Assembly: GCA_036741695.1 (NCBI GenBank)
Contig: DAINRU010000006.1
Coordinates: forward strand, 42,180-106,179
Origin: JAFANK01 sp036741695
GTDB lineage: Bacteria > Vulcanimicrobiota > Vulcanimicrobiia > Eremiobacterales > Eremiobacteraceae
Direction: 5' to 3'
Length of the DNA: 64,000 bases
Below the pieces are notes generated by a model. It was not told the origin of the DNA, did no database searches, and worked only from the letters and a program-made list of their open reading frames with translations. Shown here piece by piece: positions 8,597 through 16,840 of the stretch. The position numbers and the translations under genes were made by a program. The stretch's first letter is position 1; every line of letters starts with the position of its first letter.

Positions 8597-9327
8597 ACGA
8601 GGATCAGGACATGCGGGTCGCGCGCAAGGCGTTCTTGGGCGCAACGGCGCTGGCCGCCTCGGCAGCTGCCCTCGCCGGGTGCCGGAGCGCGGACAGCCTT
8701 GCCCATGCGCGCAAGCTCGGCCACATCGTCTACCCGGTGCTCACCCCGCAGATGTACGACTATGCCCGGATGATGGCCACGATCCGCGTCGCGACCCCAC
8801 ACAAGCAAGTCTTCCCATCGACGTCAGCCACCGTGCAACCGCTCACCGATATCGCGGTCATCTACATGCACATGCAATTCGCGATGAACGGGTTCGAGTT
8901 CTCACTCCCGGCCTCGCAGAGGCTGGCGACGCTCGGGATTCTTTCCGGTTCGTCGGTGATCTTCGGCTTGAACGACGCGATGTGGCAGAAATACTCGATC
9001 GGCAAGCGCTTCGACCTCGCCCCGACGAACGTCTACTACAAGGCCACGTCCGACCTCGACCCGCATGTCTCGCCGAACGATCCCAAGGGGATGTATCAAG
9101 ATTGGAGCGCGCAGGCCGTGCTCAAGCGCGGGGGCTCGTTCATGGTCTGCCATCATGCGCTGACGTATTTCGCAACCGACTGCGCGGTGAGCCGCTCGAA
9201 AGATCCCACGTCCGTGCTCGCGGAGTGGATCGCGAATCTACTGCCTGGATTTTCGCTCGTCCCGTCCGGCATCACAGCCATGCAGCTCGCTGCGGAGAAC
9301 GGCTGGAAGATCTATCCGGTAGGGTAG
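8593..9327 (+). CDS. Predicted lipoprotein of unknown function
   Basis: About 244 residues. The N terminus has a short basic region (RVARKAF), a hydrophobic stretch and a lipobox ending LAGC, so it is probably an acylated exported protein. The mature part has no motif I recognise apart from two segments with conspicuous Cys/His (MVCHHALTY and TDCAVS). Two starts are credible: GTG at 8593 with GGAG seven bases upstream, coupled to the ATP-grasp stop, or ATG at 8611 with GAGG. It converges with, and overlaps by 16 bases, the acyltransferase gene. Confidence 0.7.
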   Translation: MNEDQDMRVARKAFLGATALAASAAALAGCRSADSLAHARKLGHIVYPVLTPQMYDYARMMATIRVATPHKQVFPSTSATVQPLTDIAVIYMHMQFAMNGFEFSLPASQRLATLGILSGSSVIFGLNDAMWQKYSIGKRFDLAPTNVYYKATSDLDPHVSPNDPKGMYQDWSAQAVLKRGGSFMVCHHALTYFATDCAVSRSKDPTSVLAEWIANLLPGFSLVPSGITAMQLAAENGWKIYPVG

Positions 9328-9959
9328 GCCCCGACCAGCGGGTTATAGGCGTCGCGCGCGATCTCGCCCGGACGCAGTTCGCGGATGAAGTGCGCGGGGA
9401 CGCCGGCGTAGAGGCAGTTCGCCGGCACGTCCCTGATGACGACCGAGTTCGCACCGATCATCGCGTGGTCGCCGACGTGGACGCCGGGACCGATCACGAC
9501 ATGCGCGCAGATGATCACGTGGTCGCCGATGGAGATCTCGCCAAAGGTGATGTCGAGCGGTTTCCATACGTCGTTGTCATCGGGCTTGACGTGCTTGGCC
9601 GAATGCGACGTGATGGTCGTGTGGTCGCCGATGTGGACGTTCTTACCAATCGTCACGCCGCCCGCGCCCCAGATCGCGACGTACGGTCCGATCTCGCAGT
9701 TGTCGCCCATGCGGATATGACCGCGGCCGCCGGCCCATTCGGTGCCGGCGCAATGCAGATATGCACGGTCGTGGATGAAGACGCGTCGCCCCGGATAGAA
9801 GCGATCCATGCGCTTGACCATGACTTCTCGGCCGAACACGACCTGCGGGAACCGTCGGTACAGCTCTTCGTCGTGGTACGCGTCTTGCATGCAGCGGATG
9901 TACGCCCTGCGCAACGCCCGCACACCGCGCCCAATCTTGGTGAATAGATTGGAAGGCAT
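9312..9959 (-). CDS. Left-handed beta-helix (hexapeptide) acyltransferase
   Basis: A 215-residue protein with hexapeptide repeats: HIRMGDNCEIGPYVAIWG, GVTIGKNVHIGDHTTITS, EISIGDHVIICAHVVIGPGVHVGDHAMIGANSVV, then VPANCLYAGVPAHFIR. This is the trimeric acyltransferase fold of the WcaF/NodL/VatD type. The conserved His in the ITSHS segment is a plausible catalytic base. The acceptor is probably a sugar of a surface polysaccharide, but no polysaccharide cluster surrounds it. Confidence 0.85.
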   Translation of the reverse strand: MPSNLFTKIGRGVRALRRAYIRCMQDAYHDEELYRRFPQVVFGREVMVKRMDRFYPGRRVFIHDRAYLHCAGTEWAGGRGHIRMGDNCEIGPYVAIWGAGGVTIGKNVHIGDHTTITSHSAKHVKPDDNDVWKPLDITFGEISIGDHVIICAHVVIGPGVHVGDHAMIGANSVVIRDVPANCLYAGVPAHFIRELRPGEIARDAYNPLVGAYPTG

Positions 9960-10035
9960 CGTGCGTTGACTCTTGCCTGGCAGGCAGCCGGCGCCATGCG
10001 GCCCTAAGTCCTAATTGGCATATGAAGCCGTCGCA

Positions 10036-10070
10036 GGGGAATAGGACCTCGCCAGCAAGCGAAGAACCCC
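10036..10070 (+). other. Possible leader hairpin directly before a start codon
   Basis: GGGG at 10036 pairs with CCCC at 10067, with an inner CGC-CAGCAA-GCG stem-loop. The right arm touches the ATG at 10071 and there is no ribosome site between. It could be structure in the leader of the large secreted-protein gene, or chance. Confidence 0.3.
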
Positions 10071-12356
10071 ATGCTCACTATGATGCACACCATCGCTCGC
10101 GCGGCGTTCGCCGCTGGGTTATCATTCGTTTTCGTCGTGAGTGCGCTCTCGTCAGCGCAGGCTTCTGCCGAGTGGCCCATGACCGTGAACGTCAACGGCT
10201 ATACCTTCACCTGGTACGAACCGCAAGCAACCGCTTGGCCAGACCATACAAAGCTCAGCGGCATGGCGGCGGTATCGATACTCGCGCCCGGCAAGACCAC
10301 GCCCGTGTACGGCGTCGTCAACCTCACCGCCACTACGGTCGCAGACGCCGAGGAGGGCACGGTCGTCGTCTCCAACATCCAGGTCGTCTCGACCAATTTC
10401 CCCACGCTGAGCTCGCAGCAGCAGCAAAAGCTCGATGCCTACATCAAGACCCGTGCGACGGATCTGGGAAGCCGGGTGCTGCCGCTCAACACCGTGGTGC
10501 TCAGCTTGCAATCGAATCAGACGAGCGCCGCCCGTCAAGCGAACATCAACACGACGCCACCCCAGATATTCTACAGCGAGAAGCCGGCGATTTTGGTGTC
10601 GTTTGACGGAGCCCCGCTCTTCGGCCCGATCAAAGGGCTTACGGGCGATCTGACGTTCGCCGCCAACACGAACTGGAACGTCTTCAAGACGGGTTCGAGC
10701 TACTATCTCCTCAACGGCTCGTCCTGGCTGCAGGCGCCGGCCGTCAACGGACCATGGAAAGCCTCAGGCGCTCTCCCGTCGATATTCGGGCAGCTGCCGA
10801 GCGACGACAACTGGACGCAAGTTCGCGCAGCGCTGAGCGCAGCGCCCCCGTCCGCATCCCAGGTGCCGACGGTGTGGGTCTCAAGCGCGCAGAGCGAGGC
10901 CATCGTGACCGATGGCGCACCTAAGGCCGTCGCCATCCCGGACACGTCGTTGTCGTACATCGAGAACACAGATGCCGCGCTCTTCTACGATCGCGCCAAC
11001 AAGCAGTATTACTATCTGACGTCGGGCCGCTGGTTCTCGACGAGCGATCCATCGACCGGCCCCTGGACGTTCGCCGGCAAGAGCCTGCCGAGCGATTTCG
11101 CAAAGATCCCGGCCGACGGGCCGCGCGGCTGGGTGCTCGCAAGCGTGCCGGGAACGGCGCAGGCAGCTGCCGCCGTCGGCGCAGCGAACGTGCCGCGCGA
11201 AGCGTCGGTCAGCCGCACGGCGGCGACGCTCGATGTGGAGTATAGCGGCGAACCGCAATTCAAGCCCATCCCCAACACCACGCTTGAGTACGCCGTCAAC
11301 ACCTCGTTCGACGTGCTCAAAGTCGATGACACGTATTACGCGTGCAGCAACGGCGTGTGGTTCACGTCGGGCTCCCCGACCGGACCGTGGACGGTGGCCG
11401 ATACGGTGCCGCAAAGCGTCTATACCATCCCGTCAGATCAGCCGATGTATAACGACACCTACGTCAACGTCGTGAGTTCCGATGCGAACACCGTCACTTA
11501 CGGCTACACGGCCGGCTACATGTACAGCTACCCGTGGTACGGCGGCCTGTATTACGGCACCGGGTTCTGGTTGGCGCCATATGTGGGTTGGTATGGCGGC
11601 TATCCGGCGTATTATGCGTGGCCGCGCACGTACGTCGGCGGCACATATTACAATCCTGCGACCGGTGCCTACGCCCGCGGGTACGGCGTGTACGGACCAT
11701 ACGGCGCTGCTCGGGTCGGAGGCGGTTACAATGCGTCGACCGGCAACTATTGGCACGGTGGTGCGGTGTACGGACCGTATGGCGGTGTCGGTCATGGGAC
11801 GATCTACAATCCTGCGACCGGCAACTACTACCACGGGGCTGCAGCGTGGGGCCCGGGCGGCGTCGTCTATCGCGGCTCGGGGGGCAACGTGGGTTCCGTC
11901 CCGTATGGCAGCCGCTACGGGGGAGCCACGAACTATTCAAATGCCTATAAGAACTGGGGCAGCGCCGCGACCGTGAGGACTGCCGCCGCGCCGACCCAGT
12001 TCAAGCCGGGTTACGGTGGTAACGTCTATGCCGGCAAGGACGGGAACGTTTATCGTCCCACGTCGACGGGCAGCTGGCAACAGTACAACAACGCGAGCGG
12101 CTCGTGGAAGACGCCGAGCGGCGAAGGATGGAACAGCCTTTCGGCCAAGGGCAGCGGCTTCAACAACACTGCCGCCAGTCAGCAGTATCGCGGCTTCAAT
12201 AACACGGCGGGAAGCGGCGGCTGGAACAATGCAGCCACCCGTGGCGGCTCGACCGCGAGCCAGCTCAACCAGGCGAGTTATGCGCGCTCTGCAGGCTATG
12301 GCGGCGGTGGATTCGGTGGCAACCGAGGTGGCGGCGGCGGTTATCGCGGCCGGTGA
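10071..12356 (+). CDS. Large secreted Gly/Tyr-rich surface protein
   Basis: A 761-residue protein with a Sec signal (residues about 5-32). Residues about 195-450 hold three diverged copies of a module with an NxxWxVxxxxxxYYxxxxGxWFxxxSPxGPW pattern (compare TSGRWFSTSDPSTGPWTFA and SNGVWFTSGSPTGPWTVAD). The last 270 residues are Gly/Tyr/Asn-rich with repeats of YNPATGAYARG / YNASTGNYWHG / YNPATGNYYHG and end GGGGYRGR. This resembles exported proteins often annotated as carbohydrate-binding family V/XII, which I cannot confirm. A surface or matrix role is inference. The next gene starts in its last codons. Confidence 0.75.
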   Translation: MLTMMHTIARAAFAAGLSFVFVVSALSSAQASAEWPMTVNVNGYTFTWYEPQATAWPDHTKLSGMAAVSILAPGKTTPVYGVVNLTATTVADAEEGTVVVSNIQVVSTNFPTLSSQQQQKLDAYIKTRATDLGSRVLPLNTVVLSLQSNQTSAARQANINTTPPQIFYSEKPAILVSFDGAPLFGPIKGLTGDLTFAANTNWNVFKTGSSYYLLNGSSWLQAPAVNGPWKASGALPSIFGQLPSDDNWTQVRAALSAAPPSASQVPTVWVSSAQSEAIVTDGAPKAVAIPDTSLSYIENTDAALFYDRANKQYYYLTSGRWFSTSDPSTGPWTFAGKSLPSDFAKIPADGPRGWVLASVPGTAQAAAAVGAANVPREASVSRTAATLDVEYSGEPQFKPIPNTTLEYAVNTSFDVLKVDDTYYACSNGVWFTSGSPTGPWTVADTVPQSVYTIPSDQPMYNDTYVNVVSSDANTVTYGYTAGYMYSYPWYGGLYYGTGFWLAPYVGWYGGYPAYYAWPRTYVGGTYYNPATGAYARGYGVYGPYGAARVGGGYNASTGNYWHGGAVYGPYGGVGHGTIYNPATGNYYHGAAAWGPGGVVYRGSGGNVGSVPYGSRYGGATNYSNAYKNWGSAATVRTAAAPTQFKPGYGGNVYAGKDGNVYRPTSTGSWQQYNNASGSWKTPSGEGWNSLSAKGSGFNNTAASQQYRGFNNTAGSGGWNNAATRGGSTASQLNQASYARSAGYGGGGFGGNRGGGGGYRGR

Positions 12357-12373
12357 AGGAGAGAGTGAGACGC

Positions 12374-12904
12374 ATGAGATCGTTGATCGTCCTGGCCGTG
12401 GCCGCTATCGTGCTTGCCGTTCCAGCGCTTGCGTCGGCACAACCGACTGGTGCGCCTGCTCCTATGGCGACTGCGACGCCGGTAAGCCCGTTCGCAGTCC
12501 CCATAGGCCGTGAACTCGGCTACCGCTGCCAATCCGCGCAGAACTTCGATGCGCAGTGGAATTTCACGGGATCGCTTGTCTTGAAGGTCAGCCAGAGTGG
12601 CAAGATCACCGGTGGCTATCTCGGCGACTCCGACCAGGACAACCCCTCGTATCCTACCGACCCGTTTCTTGGACGCGAATACCCGGTGTCCGGCTCCGTG
12701 ACGCCTGGCAACAAGATCAGCTTAGACATCGGATCGGGCTCGCTGCAGTGGAACATTCAGGGAACGCTGACGCAAACGCAGATCACCGGAACGTTTGCGA
12801 GCACGCGCTTCGGTCTCATGCAGTTCTGGGCGTCGCGCGTGCACATCCCCAAACACCCGGCGACCATCCAGCGCACCAACACCGGTAATCTGCAGGGACC
12901 GTAA
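12374..12904 (+). CDS. Small secreted protein of unknown function
   Basis: A 176-residue exported protein: a classic signal peptide (MRSLIVLAVAAIVLAVPALASA) followed by a Pro/Ala linker and a domain rich in alternating polar and hydrophobic residues (SGKITGGYLGD, GNKISLDIGSGSLQWNIQGTL, ITGTFASTRFG), likely a beta-sheet sandwich or small barrel. AAGGAGA lies upstream of the ATG at 12374, inside the end of the preceding gene, so it probably sits in an operon with the 761-residue secreted protein. No family recognised. Confidence 0.75.
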   Translation: MRSLIVLAVAAIVLAVPALASAQPTGAPAPMATATPVSPFAVPIGRELGYRCQSAQNFDAQWNFTGSLVLKVSQSGKITGGYLGDSDQDNPSYPTDPFLGREYPVSGSVTPGNKISLDIGSGSLQWNIQGTLTQTQITGTFASTRFGLMQFWASRVHIPKHPATIQRTNTGNLQGP

Positions 12905-12910
12905 TAACCG

Positions 12911-12994
12911 TGGGATGACCGGGACTCGAACCCGGATGCCCTTTCGGGCAACAGATTTTAAGTCTGTCGTGTCTGCCGATTTCACCATCATCCC
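12911..12994 (-). tRNA. tRNA-Leu (anticodon UAA)
   Basis: An 84-base class II tRNA on the minus strand. Acceptor stem GGGATGA pairs with TCATCCC, discriminator A. The anticodon stem-loop ACAGA-CTTAAAA-TCTGT exposes UAA. The long variable arm TGCCCGAAAGGGCA is typical of leucine, and the T arm is CCGGG-TTCGAGT-CCCGG. The 3' CCA is not encoded (CGG follows). Confidence 0.95.
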
Positions 12995-13077
12995 GAATAG
13001 AGCGGTCGAGATCGCTCGACCGTTCATGTCGACGGCGTTTGCGCCTTGCTGCGTGAAACCCTAGGTTTGTGCTGCTG

Positions 13078-13266
13078 CTAACTGCGGCCCATCTGGTCGT
13101 ATCTGCGGGCGAGCGGATAGAGCTTCATGAGCCCGATGCACGAGACGATCGCCCACAGGACTGCCGACAGCGAGGGCAGTTGGCCCGCAGCGATGTCGGG
13201 TAAGCCCCAGAGGACGCTCCAAAAGATGAGATCTAAGACGAGCGCTATCCACCAGACGATGAGCAT
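13078..13266 (-). CDS. Small two-helix membrane protein
   Basis: A 62-residue protein with two hydrophobic segments (residues about 1-20 and 30-48) and a short basic/polar tail ending RRYDQMGRS. GAGG lies 11 bases before the ATG and five before an in-frame TTG at 13272, so either start is possible. No family recognised. It lies between the tRNA and the TonB receptor, transcribed in the same direction as both. Confidence 0.55.
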   Translation of the reverse strand: MLIVWWIALVLDLIFWSVLWGLPDIAAGQLPSLSAVLWAIVSCIGLMKLYPLARRYDQMGRS

Positions 13267-13326
13267 GAACAAAGGAACCTCGTAATTATTATCGGCTCGC
13301 GCGGAGGCCGACCACAGCGATGTGGA

Positions 13327-15648
13327 TCAGACGTGCTGCGTGATGGTGAACGCCATCGTCAAACCGGGCAAGGAATAGGCGTTTGTCGGCACGGGACCGC
13401 TGGGGGTCGGATAGGTCGGACCTGCACCCGTGAGCGTGAACTTGTCGGCGAATTCGTTGCCCAGGTTCTGCGCTGACAGCGTCAGTTGCGTATGGCCGAG
13501 CTGCTTGCCGATGCTCGCGTTGTAGAGCCAATACGACGGCCGGTTCAGCTCGTTGTTCGAGCTCTCCCATCCGGCGCCGAACGCATAGCCGAACCCGGCG
13601 GCGCCGCGACCATTGATGGAGATGAGCGCCTTGTGCGGCGGAATCCCCTGGAACTGCTGACCGGAAACAACGTTCGGCGCCGAAGGGTCGAACGCGAACG
13701 GATCGTTGACCGGGTACGCGATGTCGATGCCGTACGAGGCCTCGAGCGTGGCGAACGGCGAGAGCGGTTTATCTGCGCGTAGCTCCACACCGCTATAGAT
13801 GACGTTGGCGAGATTTTCGATGAAGCTGAACTGGCCTTGTGTCGGATCTGGATTGGGCACGAAGAATATCGGGTTGCGCAGATTCGTGTGATAGGCGTCG
13901 ATCTCCACGGTCGGTGCCAGCTGCGCGCCGCCAAAACGGTGCTGATAGCCGATTTCGAATTCGCTCGTGCGCTCGGCGGTGAGGGTCGGGTTGATGGCCT
14001 TCTCGGTGAGAAGCGGTGCGCGGAAGCCCGTGCCGAAGGAGGCACGGAACATGCTGTCAGCGCTTGGCGTCCAGACGCAGGCGAACCGGGGGTCGGTGGT
14101 CGTGCCGAAGGTGGAGTATTCGCTCAGATACACGACGCCGCTGTAATGCAGGTGTGAGGTTGGATCCCATTCGTAGCGGGCGGCGTACGACGTCTGGGTC
14201 TGCGATTGGTTTAGCACGTCTGAGGCAAAAGGAGCCGACGGTGGAAGCGCGAGGTTTTCCCGGCGAGAGTCCACGAAGAGACTCAGAGCGGCATTCGAGA
14301 GAGAACGATCCCACTCCGCAGAATTGTCGTAGAGCACGTCTCGGTCGTCAAGCAAGTATGGGTTGTATCCCGGTGGGACGTTTGGCGTCGACTGGTCGAC
14401 GGTGCTCGTCATGTGCCGGATCGTGAGGTTGGATGGCGCGATCCCTGCGACTCCACGGTTGCCGAGCGGGACCTGCACGTCGAGGCTGAGGGCGGGCGCG
14501 ATCGACGATGCCGACGCACCCGGAAACGCTGTGAACAGCGACCCCTGCGTGAAATTCTGCGGGTCAGCTGGAAAGCTCAGCGGCGCGGAAAGAACCCGGT
14601 ATGCCATGGTGTTCCAATACGTCAGCTCGACGAATCCACCGCTCGGCCCGAACGAGTAGCGAAGCTTGCCGAGCATCGAGGTGGCGTTGATGGCGCTCCC
14701 CACGAGCGTTTGTGCGGTAGCCGGCAATGCCGCATCAGGCTGATACGAGACGAGGTAATCGTTGACTGCCCCCGCGCTGTAGTAATGATGGAACGAGAGC
14801 GCATAGCCAAGGCGTTGATCGGCGGTGCCCGTGGCCTGCAGCGTGTAGCCCGTGGTGTCGAAACTGCCCGCAGAAAAACGGATGAGGCCGTGATCTTGGA
14901 GCGTCGGATCGAGGGTGTGGAAGTTGATCGTGCCGCCCTGCGTGTTCGCCCCGCCGAGCGATGCCGGGCCGACGCCGTAGACCACTTGGATGTTTGAGAA
15001 CTCGGACGGATCGAGCAGCTCCAGGTCCACGTCGCCCGTGTTCGCGTTGTTCATGACGTGTCCGTCGATGTCGATGAGCGTTTCCGATGGATCCGGTCCG
15101 CGTAGGCTCGCCGTCTGCGGCAATCCGGGCGCACCGCCCGCGGGTCGTGTCATGGTGAGCGCGATCTGCTGTGCCAGGTCATCGGTGACGTTTTGGATGC
15201 CGAGGCCGGCGAGGCGCTGAGGATCCAACACCGTGGTGGGGGCGGACGCTGTCGATAAGGTTTGACGACCGTTGACGGTCACGCTACCGAGCGTCGCGAT
15301 GTTCCCCGTGCTCGAGCGCACGAGTTCGAGCTTCAGCGTGGTCGTCGCGTTGGCTGTGACGGCCACAAGGCGCGCACCCAGCGGCAAGAAGCCCTTGGCT
15401 TCGACTGAGATGATGTAGGTCAGCGCCGGAATGCCGGACAGTGAGAAGCGGCCTGACGCGTCACTCGTGGCATGCTCTTCGGCGTTTCCTGCCTTCAGAA
15501 AGACGTGCGCGCCGGAAATGGCTGCGCCGGATCCATCGCTTACCGATCCCGCGACGTCCCCGATCGCGCTTGATGCCGCTCCCGCCGCGGTCGTCAGCCA
15601 CCACGTGAGGGTCGAAAGGATCACCGCAAGCACGGCAACCTTTTTCAT
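13327..15648 (-). CDS. TonB-dependent receptor with N-terminal carboxypeptidase-regulatory-like domain
   Basis: A 773-residue outer-membrane transporter. The signal peptide (residues 1-25) is followed by a CarboxypepD_reg-like Ig fold (VAGSVSDGSGAAISGAHVFLK to LELV), a plug domain starting around GSVTVNGRQTLSTASAPTTVLD, with DIDGHVMN and GGTINFHTLDP, and a long barrel ending in an aromatic-rich strand. Such receptors import siderophores, cobalamin, glycans or peptides with energy from TonB-ExbBD; the substrate is not apparent. Ribosome-like AAGGGTG precedes the ATG at 15648. The neighbouring BNR-lipoprotein gene is divergent. Confidence 0.9.
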   Translation of the reverse strand: MKKVAVLAVILSTLTWWLTTAAGAASSAIGDVAGSVSDGSGAAISGAHVFLKAGNAEEHATSDASGRFSLSGIPALTYIISVEAKGFLPLGARLVAVTANATTTLKLELVRSSTGNIATLGSVTVNGRQTLSTASAPTTVLDPQRLAGLGIQNVTDDLAQQIALTMTRPAGGAPGLPQTASLRGPDPSETLIDIDGHVMNNANTGDVDLELLDPSEFSNIQVVYGVGPASLGGANTQGGTINFHTLDPTLQDHGLIRFSAGSFDTTGYTLQATGTADQRLGYALSFHHYYSAGAVNDYLVSYQPDAALPATAQTLVGSAINATSMLGKLRYSFGPSGGFVELTYWNTMAYRVLSAPLSFPADPQNFTQGSLFTAFPGASASSIAPALSLDVQVPLGNRGVAGIAPSNLTIRHMTSTVDQSTPNVPPGYNPYLLDDRDVLYDNSAEWDRSLSNAALSLFVDSRRENLALPPSAPFASDVLNQSQTQTSYAARYEWDPTSHLHYSGVVYLSEYSTFGTTTDPRFACVWTPSADSMFRASFGTGFRAPLLTEKAINPTLTAERTSEFEIGYQHRFGGAQLAPTVEIDAYHTNLRNPIFFVPNPDPTQGQFSFIENLANVIYSGVELRADKPLSPFATLEASYGIDIAYPVNDPFAFDPSAPNVVSGQQFQGIPPHKALISINGRGAAGFGYAFGAGWESSNNELNRPSYWLYNASIGKQLGHTQLTLSAQNLGNEFADKFTLTGAGPTYPTPSGPVPTNAYSLPGLTMAFTITQHV

Positions 15649-15741
15649 ACATCACCCTTGCGCGCATGGTTCTCGCGCTCCTCCGCCAAACACTAGAGGG
15701 CTTGGTGCCCGTCATTGAATGAATTCACAAACCCGATTCCG

Positions 15742-16836
15742 GTGCGTTTGAGAACCATAGTCCGGCTCATCTGCGCGACTGCCGCTGTCGTGGCGGCGGC
15801 CTGCGGTGGAAACGCCGTCGTCAACAACCCTCCACCGCCCGCAGCGACGTTTCCGCCGCCCTCGTTGTTCAACGTCACGCTCGTGAGCACGGACCCTTTC
15901 AGCAACGCGACGAGCCAGCATGCCACCGAAGTCGAACCTTCGATGAGCGCGGCCGGCACGACGATCGTCGCCACCTTCCAAACGGGAAGGTTCTTCGTCG
16001 CCGGAGCTTCCGACATCGGCTTCGCCACATCGCAGGACGGGGGCGCGTCCTGGGTGTCAGGGTTTCTACCGGGAATGACGCACTACTCGGTGCCGTCCGG
16101 CTCGTTCGACAGCGTGAGCGATCCGGTCATCGCNNNNNNNNNNNNNNNNNNNNNNNNNNNNNNNNNNNNNNNNNNNNNNNNNNNNNNNNNNNNNNNNNNN
16201 NNNNNNNNNNNNNNNNNNNNNNNNNNNNNNNNNGCGATGGATGCGGCCGGCAACGCATACGTCGTCTGGCAGGACTGCCGCTTCCGAGTCAAATGCTCTG
16301 CGAACGACCTGGTGATGAGCACCTCGGCCGATGGGATCGGCTGGACGGCGCCGGCGCGGGTGCCCATCGATCCGACGACAAGCCTCGTTGACCACTTTAT
16401 TCCCGGCGTCGCGGTCGCTCCTGGGACGAGCGGCAGCACTGCGCACCTGGGCATCACCTTCTACTACTACGCCAACACGAACTGCGGCGGTACGGCGCCG
16501 TGCCGGTTGTCGGTTGCCTACATCACGTCACACGATGGTGGGACGAGCTGGAGCGCACCGACCCAGATCGTCGGCCCCATGAGCACGTCGTGGCTGGCCG
16601 GCACCGACCAGGGCTCGATGGTCGGCGATTATATCGCGACGGCCTTTGTGGGCACGCAGCCGTTCGGGATCTTCGCCGTCGCGCTCCCGCCGGCGCCGGG
16701 GTTCTTCCATGAGGCGATGTACGCGTCGAGGCTTGGATTCTTGCCGGCGAGAGCGCTTGAGCGGGCGAGCTCGCCCGCCGAACGGCCTGTGCCGGGCGCG
16801 CATTCGGATCGCATGCGCCGGTTGCGCCCTCCCTAG
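15742..16836 (+). CDS. BNR/sialidase-repeat lipoprotein, interrupted by an assembly gap
   Basis: The visible parts read as one frame on both sides of the N run. The N terminus is a lipoprotein signal (VRLICATAAVVAAAC), then a Pro-rich linker and BNR-type Asp-box repeats (SQDGGASWVSG, STSADGIGWTAP, SHDGGTSWSAP). Asp-box beta-propellers occur in sialidases and many non-enzymatic surface proteins. The start is uncertain: GTG at 15742 or an in-frame TTG at 15715, neither with a ribosome site. The frame agreement across exactly 100 N is not proof that the true gap is 100 bases. It ends four bases from the convergent KdpD-like gene. Confidence 0.7.
   Translation: MRLRTIVRLICATAAVVAAACGGNAVVNNPPPPAATFPPPSLFNVTLVSTDPFSNATSQHATEVEPSMSAAGTTIVATFQTGRFFVAGASDIGFATSQDGGASWVSGFLPGMTHYSVPSGSFDSVSDPVIXXXXXXXXXXXXXXXXXXXXXXXXXXXXXXXXXXAMDAAGNAYVVWQDCRFRVKCSANDLVMSTSADGIGWTAPARVPIDPTTSLVDHFIPGVAVAPGTSGSTAHLGITFYYYANTNCGGTAPCRLSVAYITSHDGGTSWSAPTQIVGPMSTSWLAGTDQGSMVGDYIATAFVGTQPFGIFAVALPPAPGFFHEAMYASRLGFLPARALERASSPAERPVPGAHSDRMRRLRPP
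16134..16233. other. Assembly gap (100 N)
   Basis: One hundred consecutive N. This is a conventional placeholder in scaffolds, so the true distance is unknown. Confidence 0.99.
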
Positions 16837-16840
16837 AACC

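Noticed and set aside
8442..9947. Plus-strand open frame of about 501 codons across the lipoprotein and acyltransferase genes
   Set aside because: Arg/Asp/Val-rich shadow sequence that crosses two genes with clear domain motifs; no ribosome site.
11640..11880. CRISPR-like or tandem DNA repeat in the large secreted protein gene
   Set aside because: The repetition is at protein level (YNPATG units) with diverged codons and irregular spacing; there are no spacers.
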